Of a stretch of 8,392 nucleotides of DNA, positions 1 to 7,700 are shown piece after piece. The stretch's first letter is position 1. Every line of letters begins with the position of its first letter. The notes beneath the pieces are model-generated. The model was not told where the DNA came from and did not search any database. It saw nothing but the letters and a program-made list of their open reading frames with translations. Source of the DNA: Actinomycetes bacterium (GTDB taxonomy: Bacteria > Actinomycetota > Actinomycetes > Propionibacteriales > Nocardioidaceae); assembly GCA_023396115.1 (NCBI GenBank), contig JAEWXC010000100.1, forward strand, positions 1 through 8,392. Reading direction: 5' to 3'. The position numbers were made by a program, and so were the translations under genes.

Positions 1-113
1 GCTCCCAGCACCACCCGCACCACCACCCGCGGCCCCGCCGCCGCACCACTCACCGGGCGCCCGATCCACTACCGTGGACCGGCGCCCCACCCGTCCCACA
101 AGAGGAGCCCCAC
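1..113. other. Leader region upstream of rbfA, no gene recognised
   Basis: This stretch is C-rich and low in complexity. No plus-strand stop codon occurs in any of the three frames, and the two frames other than that of rbfA stay open into rbfA (to about 240 and 330). A plus-strand gene ending here would therefore have to overlap rbfA deeply, which is unlikely. The possible reading products are Pro/Ala/Arg-rich and look non-coding. I do not see the end of infB or of a DUF503 gene, which often precede rbfA in actinobacteria. A short imperfect palindrome (65-78, TCCAC/GTGGA around four bases) is the only structure noted. No convincing promoter was found. Confidence 0.5.
100..107 (+). promoter_or_regulatory. 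Shine-Dalgarno site of rbfA
   Basis: AAGAGGAG lies 6 bases before the ATG at 114. It is a strong match to the anti-Shine-Dalgarno sequence at good spacing and fixes the rbfA start. Confidence 0.8.
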
Positions 114-575
114 ATGGCCAGCCCCCGCGTCCGCAAGGTGGCCGACCGGATCAAGGTCGTCGTCGCCGAGATGCTCGAGCGCCGCATCAAGGACCCGCGC
201 CTGGGTTTCGTCACCGTCACCGACGTCCGCGTCTCCGGTGACAACCAGCAGGCCACGATCTTCTACACCGTCCTGGGCGACGAGGCCGAGCTCGCCTCGA
301 CCGCCGTCGCGCTGGAGTCGGCCAAGGGCCTGATCCGGTCCGAGGTCGCCGGCCAGCTGGGCATGCGCCACGCCCCGACCCTGGAGTTCATCCCCGACGC
401 GCTGCCCGAGAGCGCCCGGGCGCTGGACGAGGTGCTGGCCCGGGCCAAGGAGTCCGACTCGGCCGTGGCCGCTGCCCGCGAGGGCAAGACCCACGCCGGC
501 GAGGCCGACCCGTACAAGAAGCCGCGCGAGGTGGTCGAGGACCCCGACGGCGATCTCGACGACCTCGACGACTGA
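114..575 (+). CDS. rbfA: Ribosome-binding factor A (RbfA)
   Basis: RbfA binds the free 30S ribosomal subunit late in its assembly and is needed for 16S rRNA 5'-end maturation and cold adaptation (known for the family). The 153-residue product has the family pattern throughout: an N-terminal RVRKVADRIK helix start, then EMLERRIKDPRLGFVTVTDV near residues 20-39, and the KH-fold segment MRHAPTLEF at 84-92 followed by PDALPES. The C-terminal ~40 residues are charged and probably disordered, ending in an Asp-rich tail; such tails vary between actinobacterial RbfAs, and the length is at the upper end of the usual range. The ATG is set by a strong Shine-Dalgarno site. The stop is one base before the truB start, so the two are very likely co-transcribed and translationally coupled. 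Identification is from sequence pattern recognition. Confidence 0.96.
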   Translation: MASPRVRKVADRIKVVVAEMLERRIKDPRLGFVTVTDVRVSGDNQQATIFYTVLGDEAELASTAVALESAKGLIRSEVAGQLGMRHAPTLEFIPDALPESARALDEVLARAKESDSAVAAAREGKTHAGEADPYKKPREVVEDPDGDLDDLDD

Positions 576-576
576 G

Positions 577-1482
577 GTGGCCCGCGCCAACCCCGACGTG
601 CCCTCCGGGGTGGTCGTCGTCGACAAGCCCGCCCAGATCACCTCGCACGGCGTGGTGGCCCGGGTGCGTCGGCTGGCCGGCACCCGAAAGGTCGGGCACG
701 CCGGCACGCTCGACCCGATGGCCACCGGGGTGCTGGTGCTCGGGATCAACCGGGCGACCCGGCTGCTGGGGCACCTGATGCTGACGGAGAAGGGCTACCG
801 GGCCACCATCCGGCTCGGCGTCGCGACCCTGACCGACGACGCCGAGGGGGAGACCACCCGGGTCGCCCCGGCGCTGCACCTGGACGCCGAGCGGATCGGC
901 ACGGCGCTGGCCGGGTTCGTCGGCGACATCGAGCAGGTCCCCACCGCGGTCTCGGCGATCAAGGTCGACGGCCAGCGGGCCTACGCCCGGGTCCGGGCTG
1001 GTGAGGAGGTCGAGCTGAAGGCCCGACCGGTGACCATCCACTCCCTCGACGTCCTCGACGTGCGCGCCGAGCCCGACGTCGCAGAGGGCTGCGTGGACGT
1101 CGACATCGAGATGCGCTGCTCCTCGGGCACCTACGTCCGCGCCGTGGCCCGGGACCTGGGCGCTGCCCTGGGCACCGGCGGCCACCTCACCGCCCTGCGC
1201 CGTACCGCGGTCGGACCGTTCACGCTCGAGGACGCCCACACCCTCGAGGAGCTGGAGGAGACCTGGACCCAGGTCCCGATCGCCCGGGCGGCCAGGATGA
1301 GTTTCCCGGCCACGGACCTGACCGAGGCTGAGGCCGGTGCCGTGCGCGTCGGCCGGCGACTGCCGCTCACCCTGGCCGACGACGGTGAACATGCTTTGTT
1401 CGCCCCGGACGGTGAGTTCCTGGCGCTGTACGAGCGTGCCGATGACGGGTCCGCCCAGCCGGTCGCCGTCTTCGTGGGGTGA
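577..1482 (+). CDS. truB: tRNA pseudouridine(55) synthase TruB
   Basis: TruB isomerises uridine 55 in the T-loop of most tRNAs to pseudouridine in the cytoplasm and also acts as a tRNA folding chaperone (family knowledge). The 301-residue product shows all family motifs: GVVVVDKP near residues 11-18; GHAGTLDPMATG at 40-51 with the catalytic Asp at D46 (codon 712-714); the KGY segment with Y74; VPTAVSAIKVDGQRAY from 121; and CSSGTYVRAVARDLG from 181. Residues from about 249 form the short C-terminal domain typical of actinobacterial TruB. The start is a GTG one base after the rbfA stop, with no clear Shine-Dalgarno of its own, suggesting reinitiation by ribosomes leaving rbfA. A second in-frame GTG at 598 would remove seven residues and cannot be excluded. 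No key residue is missing. Confidence 0.96.
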   Translation: MARANPDVPSGVVVVDKPAQITSHGVVARVRRLAGTRKVGHAGTLDPMATGVLVLGINRATRLLGHLMLTEKGYRATIRLGVATLTDDAEGETTRVAPALHLDAERIGTALAGFVGDIEQVPTAVSAIKVDGQRAYARVRAGEEVELKARPVTIHSLDVLDVRAEPDVAEGCVDVDIEMRCSSGTYVRAVARDLGAALGTGGHLTALRRTAVGPFTLEDAHTLEELEETWTQVPIARAARMSFPATDLTEAEAGAVRVGRRLPLTLADDGEHALFAPDGEFLALYERADDGSAQPVAVFVG

Positions 1483-1488
1483 GCCCTT

Positions 1489-1502
1489 TCACGTCGCCGT
1501 GA
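1489..1502. promoter_or_regulatory. Small palindrome after truB
   Basis: TCACG and CGTGA are perfect inverted arms around a 4-base spacer, starting 6 bases after the truB stop. The 5-bp stem has no following T-run, so it is a poor intrinsic terminator. It could be an operator half-site pair upstream of the next gene, or chance. The function is not established. Confidence 0.25.
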
Positions 1503-1536
1503 CCCCCGGAAGCAGATGCGAATCCATTCTTGTGTC

Positions 1537-1542
1537 TATGAT
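1537..1542 (+). promoter_or_regulatory. Putative -10 promoter element for the surface-protein gene
   Basis: TATGAT matches the sigma-70/SigA-type -10 consensus at 5 of 6 bases. It sits in a locally AT-richer patch (about 1520-1545) of an otherwise very GC-rich region, 45 bases before the first possible start codon of the giant gene. No good -35 hexamer is visible at 16-18 bases upstream (the region reads around AGATGCG), which is not unusual for actinobacterial promoters. It suggests the giant gene has its own promoter and does not depend only on readthrough from rbfA-truB. This is inference from one hexamer. Confidence 0.45.
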
Positions 1543-1552
1543 CCTTGCGGAA

Positions 1553-1576
1553 TCCGCGCGGTTGTCGACGCGCGGA
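1553..1576 (+). promoter_or_regulatory. GC-rich hairpin in the 5' leader of the surface-protein gene
   Basis: TCCGCGCG (1553-1560) pairs perfectly with CGCGCGGA (1569-1576) around an 8-base loop, giving an 8-bp stem of which seven pairs are G-C. It lies between the putative -10 element and the start codon, ending 11 bases before the ATG at 1588. No U-run follows, so it is not a standard terminator. It could stabilise the mRNA 5' end or influence ribosome access, but in GC-rich DNA such stems also occur by chance. Confidence 0.4.
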
Positions 1577-1582
1577 CGAAAC

Positions 1583-1588
1583 GGGGGA
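1583..1588 (+). promoter_or_regulatory. Possible ribosome binding site for the surface-protein gene
   Basis: GGGGGA ends 8 bases before the GTG at 1597 and 11 before the GTG at 1600, normal spacing for a weak Shine-Dalgarno site. The same G-run abuts the ATG at 1588, too close to serve it. On spacing alone GTG 1597 is the better start, whereas codon preference favours ATG 1588. The choice changes only the first few residues, ahead of the signal peptide core. Confidence 0.35.
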
Positions 1589-1716
1589 TGGTTCTTGTGG
1601 TGCAGTCACGCCTGAAAAGGCTCGGTCGCGCGTTGGTGGCAGTCACGCTGCTGGGTTCGTCACTGGTCGCGTTCACCGTCGTGGACAGCGCGGTGGCGCC
1701 CACCCCGGCCGAGGCC
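1588..1716 (+). other. Sec-type signal peptide of the surface protein
   Basis: From the ATG, residues 6-14 form a basic n-region (QSRLKRLGR). Residues 15-32 are a hydrophobic core (ALVAVTLLGSSLVAFTVV). Possible signal peptidase I sites follow Ala-Val-Ala at 35-37 or Ala-Glu-Ala at 41-43; the end given here is that of the second. There is no lipobox Cys and no twin-arginine motif, so Sec export as a non-lipoprotein is the best reading. Confidence 0.8.
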
Positions 1717-4700
1717 GTCGTGGCGACCCAGGGTCAGGCCCGGTTCAAGGCCATCGACTGGGTCTCCTGGGGCACCACCCCGGGTCAGGCGATCCCCAAC
1801 ACCGGCAAGACCGTCACCGAGACCAGCACCATCGCCGGCCAGACGCTCGCGGTGACCTGCACGGTCAACAACATCAAGCGGACCGACAGTTCCACGAACT
1901 CCACCCACCTGGAGGCCTACCGCCCCGGCACCTGGCAGGGAGACGGCTTCGACGAGCTGTACAACATCGGCGGCACCGGCAGCAACAACCAGATGGTCGT
2001 GGGCCTGTCCAACCGCGGTGACGGTGCCACCGTCACCTTCGACTTCACCTGCAGCGCCACCCTGGGCGGGGAGGACCTGCCCCTGTCCGGACTGGTGATG
2101 GCCGACGCCGAGGCCTCGGGCAGCACCGAGCACGTCGCGGCCACCATCCCCACCACCGACGCTGCCACCGGTCTGCCCACCACCTGGCGGATCCTGGACC
2201 GGGTCCGGGGAGCCAACTGCACCCTGGCGGCCACCGCCCGGCGCACCGTCTCGGGGAGCAACAACACGCTGGCCATGTACGGACCGGCGAACAACTCCTG
2301 CGAGAACAACCCCAGCCAGTTCCCGGGGCCCTCGGCGATCGCCTTCATGGAGAACGCCACCAGCGCCACCAACGTCACCGTCAAGGGTGGCGGCAAGAGC
2401 GCCATCGCGCTCGGCGTGCTGCTGGACTTCGACTTCGGCGACGCGCCGGCCTCCTACGGCGAAGCCGTGGCCGCCACCCAGTTCGCCTACACCGGCGGCG
2501 AGGTCCCGCTGGCGTCCGGCACGTTCCCCAGCAACCGCGGCACCAACCTGTTCTCCGGGTTCGACCTGGCCACGGTGACGCAGCCGACACCGCGGTTGGG
2601 CGCCGTCGCCGACGGCGAGCTGTTCCAGCCGTACTCCAACGATGCCACCGGCGACGACATCGCGCCCGCCGCGGGTCCCGACGACGAGGACGCGGTCTCG
2701 CTGCCAGCCAGCACCACCGTCACCCCGGGCGGGACGTACACCACCACGGTGGCCTGCACCCGCAACCCGGGCACCGTGGCCGGGAAGCTGGCCGGGTGGA
2801 TCGACTGGAACCTCAACGGCGTCTTCGACGCCTCCGAACGCTCCACCGCCACCCCGAACTGTCCGGCCTCCGGGTCGGTCACCCTGACCTGGGACGTCCC
2901 CGTCGACGTACTGCCCACCCAGCGCCAGGCCACCTCGTTCATGCGGCTGCGGATCGCCGGCGCCAGCGAGACGCTCAGCCCCACGGGTCGCAACAACGCC
3001 GGTGAGGTGGAGGACCACGCGTTCACGTTCACCACGCGGCCCCGGCTGACCGTGCGCAAGCTCGTCGACGGTGGCCGGCTCGCCGCGAACGACCAGTTCC
3101 GGGTGGTGGCCGAGGGACCCGGACTGGGCGCCGGGCAACTCGTCGCCACCACCAACGGCAGCCAGACCACCGCCAGCGCCGGACCCGCGTTGGTGCAGTC
3201 CAACCAGACCTACACGATCAGCGAGTCGATGGTCCCCGGCAGCACCAACCCGCTCAGCGACTACGCGGCGCGGCTGGAGTGCGTCGACACCGCCAACAAC
3301 AATGCCCCCGTCACCGTCCAGGGGAGTGCTCCGTCCTGGACCCTGTCAGGGCTGGGCACCGGGCAGCGAGTGCGCTGCGACGTCACGAACACCCCGCGCG
3401 CCACCACCCTCGACGTGGCCAAGCGCGTCGACGGGGCCGTCACCGGCCCCGACGCCCAGGGCCGGTTCCAGGTCAACTACGACGTCACGGTCACCAACTC
3501 CGGGCCCCGTGCCGGCAGCTACGGTCCGCTGACCGACTCCCTGACCTTCCCCGCCAACGCCGTGGTCGACTCCGTCACCTGGACGAGCGACGCTCCCGGG
3601 GTGCCCGGCGGCAGCGGCACCGGCACCGGACCGCACACCCTGGCCCCGGCGAACACCGCCATCGTCCGGGACACTTCCGCCGGGTCGCCGACGGTGCACC
3701 GGTACCGGGTGGCGGTGACCTTCCACTACACCAACACCACCGCGCCGGTGGGCTGCGCGGCGGGTGGCGGTCTGGGCAACCGGGCCAGCCTGCCGAATGG
3801 TCAGGAGACCGGTCCCACCGGCAACAACTCGGCCTGCGCGCCGCCCCCCACCCCGCCCGTCGGAGCCCTGTCGCTGGACAAGCAGGCCGGGGACATCGCG
3901 GACGCCAACGGCACCGGCCGGGTCGACGCCGGCGACACGATCGCCTACACCTTCGTGGTCACCAACCCCGGCCCGGTCACGATCAGTGGTGTGTCCGTGG
4001 TCGACCCCAAGGTCGGCGCGGTGACCTGTCCCCAGACCACCCTCGGGGTGGGCGTCAGCACCACCTGCACCGCCACCTACACGCTGACCCAGGCCGACAT
4101 CGACGCCGGATCGGTCGACAACATCGCCCGGGCCACCGGAACCACCCCCAGCGGACGGCCGGTGGAGAGCCCGCCGGACACCACCTCGACGCCCGTGGTC
4201 GGCCCCGCCTCGCTGGCCCTGGACAAGCAGGCCAGCCTGGTGGACGCCAACAGCAACGGCGTCGGCGACGTGGGGGAGCGGATCTCCTACTCGTTCACCG
4301 TCACCAACACCGGGTCCAGGACCCTGGCCACCGTCGTGGTGAGTGACCCCATGTTCCCCGGGCTGACCTGCCCGACCGGGTCGCTGCAGCCCGGCGCCAG
4401 CCTCACCTGCGGTCCGGTGACCCACCAGATCACCCAGGCCGACGTGGATGCCGGCAGCGTGCAGAACACCGCCACCGCCACCGGAACCACCACCTCGGGC
4501 ACCCCGGTCCCCCCGGACCAGGACGACACGTCCACCCCGTTGGTCGGGACGCCTGCGCTGCTGCTGGACAAGCGGATCGTCGGAGTCGCCGACACCAACT
4601 CCTCGACGATCACCGACGCCGGCGACACCATCACCTACGGTTTCACCGTCACCAACACCGGCAACGTCACCCTGACCGGGGTGGGCGTGGACGACCCCGA

Positions 4701-7700
4701 GCTCGGCAACCTCACCTGTGCGCCGACCACCCTCGCCCCCGGGGCCAGCGCCGACTGCGGCACCGCTGACTACACGATCACCGCTGCCGACCAGGCGGCC
4801 GGCAGCGCGGACAACACCGCCACCGCGACCGGGACCCCGCCCCGCGGCACTCCGGTCACCGACGACGACTCCACCTCCGTGCCGGTGACCACCCCGGCTC
4901 CGGGCCTGAGGATCGACAAGACCGCCGGAACCCCGTCGGACACCAACGGATCGGGCCTGGTCGACGCCGGCGACACGATCGTCTACACGTTCACCGTCAC
5001 CAACTCCGGCAACGTGCCGCTCAGCGGGGTCCGCGTGAGCGACCCGATGCTCGAGGGCGCCGACGCCGACGCCCTGGCCGACTGCGTGATCGGAGCCCTG
5101 GCCGTGGGCGCGAGCGTGGAGTGCACCGCCACGCCCTACGTGATCACCGCCGCCGACCAGGGCAGCAACCTGGTCAACACCGCCACCGCCACCGGCACCC
5201 CGCCCGGCGGCGGCGAGACCGAGTCCGAGCCGGACACCACCACCACGCCGGTTGCCACGCCCGACCCGTCGATCACCGTGGTCAAGGCGGCCGCCACCCC
5301 GGTGGACGTCGACGACTCCGGTCTGGTCGACGAGGGCGACACGATCGTCTACAGCTTCGCCGTCACCAACACCGGCAACGTGCCGCTGACCGAGGTCACC
5401 GTCGACGACCCGATGCTGGACGGGCTGGCCATCACCTGCCCGACCACGACGTTGGCACCCGGCGCCAGCACCACCTGCACCGCCGAGCCCTACACGATCA
5501 CGGCCCAGGACGTCACCGACGGCGCGGTCGACAACGTCGCCACCGCCCTCGGCACCCCGCCCGGGGTCGGCGACCCCGACGAGCCCGGCTCCACCCCCGG
5601 CACCCCGGTCGAGTCCGAGGAGTCCTCCACCAGCACGCCCACCGACCGGCCCGGCCCGTCACTGGCGCTGGACAAGTCGGTTTCCTCGGTCGACGACACC
5701 AACGGTTCGGGACTGGTCGACGCCGGTGACGAGGTCCGCTACTCCTTCCGGGTGACCAACACCGGCAACGTGCCGCTCACCTCGATCAGCGTCACCGACG
5801 ACCTGCTGTCCGCGCAGGACCCACCGGTGGCCGTGACCTGTCCCGCCGGTCGCCTGGCCGTGGGGGCCTCGGTCACCTGCGTCGCCTCCGGGCCGTACGT
5901 GATCACCGCCGCCGACGAGGGCACCACCGTGGTGAACACGGCGACGGCCAGCGGAACGCCTCCGCGTGGCCCCGCCGTCCCCAGCGAGCCCGACCAGGCC
6001 CGGGTCCGGGTCGTCGTGCCGCAGCCCGGACTGACCCTGGTCAAGTCCGCCGGCACGCCGCAGGACGTCAACAACTCGGGCATCACCGACGCCGGCGACA
6101 CGATCGGGTACACGTTCACGGTCACCAACACCGGCGACGTGCCGCTGCGCAACATCACCGTCAGCGACCCGATGCTGAACGGGGTCGACCCGGCGATCAG
6201 CGTCACCTGCCCGACCGGGCCCCTGGCCCCGGGCCGGAGCGCCACGTGCGTCGCGTCGGCCCCGTACACCGTCACCGCCGCCGACGAGACCGCCGGCCAG
6301 GTGCACAACGTGGCGACCGCCAGCGGCCGTGACCCCGACAACGAGCCGGTGCCCAGCGAACCGTCGGACACCACCACGCTGGTGGTCCGCCCGGACCCGG
6401 GCCTGCGGATCGACAAGACCGCCGGCACCCCGACCGACGTGAACGGCTCGGGCATCACCGACGCCGGGGACACGATCCAGTACTCGTTCACGGTGACCAA
6501 CACCGGCAACGTGCCGCTGAGCGGCATCGCGGTGCAGGACGCCAAACTGTCCGGACAGGCATCCCCGGCGATCACCCTCACCTGTGCCGCCACCACCCTG
6601 GCGGTGGGCGCCTCCACGACCTGCACCGCCAGCGCGCCCTACGTCGTGACCGCCCAGGACGTCGCCTCGGGCAGCGTGGACAACCGGGCCGTCGCGGTGG
6701 GCAGGACCCCCGACGACGAGCCGCTGACCAGCAGCCCGGACAGCACCTCGACCCCGACGGTGCGGCCCACCCCGGGGCTGACCCTGCTCAAGACGGCCGG
6801 CACGCCCGTCGACGTCAACCGCTCGGGCATCACCGACGCCGGTGACACGATCGAGTACACGTTCACCGTCACCAACACCGGCAACGTGCCGATCAGCGAG
6901 GTCGCCGTGGACGACCCGAAGCTCTCCGGCCTGGCCATCACCTGCCAGGACACGGCGCTGGCACCCGGCGCCAGCACCACCTGCGCCGCAGAGCCGTACA
7001 CGATCACCGAGGCCGACCAGCGTTCCGGCGCGGTCGCCAACACCGCCACGGCGCGGGGCGAGGACCCCGACGGCGGCACGGTCGACAGCCCGCCGTCCTC
7101 GACCTCGACCCCGACCACCACGCCGCGCCCGTCGCTGCAGGTGGACAAGGCCGCCGGGACTCCGGTCGACGTCAACCGCTCGGGCATCACCGACGCCGGT
7201 GACACGATCGAGTACACGTTCACCGTGACCAACACCGGCAACGTCCCGGTCGAGGACGTGGTCGTCAACGACCCGATGCTGGCCGACGCCCAGATCACGG
7301 TGACCTGTGCGCCGACCACGCTGGCGCCGGGCGCCTCGCTGACCTGCACGGCCTCGAAGCCGTACGTGGTGACCGAGGCCGACGAGAAGGCCGGCCAGGT
7401 GCGCAACACCGCCACCGCCACCGGTACCCCGCCCGGCCCGGGCACCACCCCGGGCACCCCGGTGACCAGCCCCCCGGACACCACCACCACGCCGGTGGTC
7501 ACCCCGCAGCCGCTGCTCGCCGTGGAGAAGACGGCCGGCACCCCGGTGGACGTCAACGACTCGGGCATCACCGACGCCGGTGACACGATCCAGTACTCGT
7601 TCACCGTGACCAACACCGGCAACGTCCCGGTCCACGACGTGGTCGTCAACGACCCGATGCTGGCCGACGCCGGTCTGACCGTGACCTGCGACCCGACCAC

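Noticed and set aside
65..78. Promoter or operator upstream of rbfA (TACCGT as a -10 and the TCCAC/GTGGA palindrome)
   Set aside because: TACCGT fits only the loose TANNNT pattern, no -35 is visible, and a 5-bp stem in GC-rich DNA is expected by chance.
388..1392. Minus-strand open frame of 334 codons across rbfA and truB
   Set aside because: It is antisense to two well-identified genes, with a low-complexity Gly/Arg/Asp-rich product.
1489..1576. Intrinsic terminator after truB
   Set aside because: Neither the 5-bp palindrome nor the 8-bp hairpin is followed by a T-run, and the hairpin lies downstream of the putative promoter of the next gene.
3279..4346. Plus-strand open frame of 355 codons, Arg/His/Gly-rich, and similar ones at 1545-2021, 3071-3532 and 5121-5729
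   Set aside because: These are out-of-frame readings of the giant surface-protein gene or its leader. Their products are low-complexity and match no family, whereas the main frame is continuous with recognisable domains.
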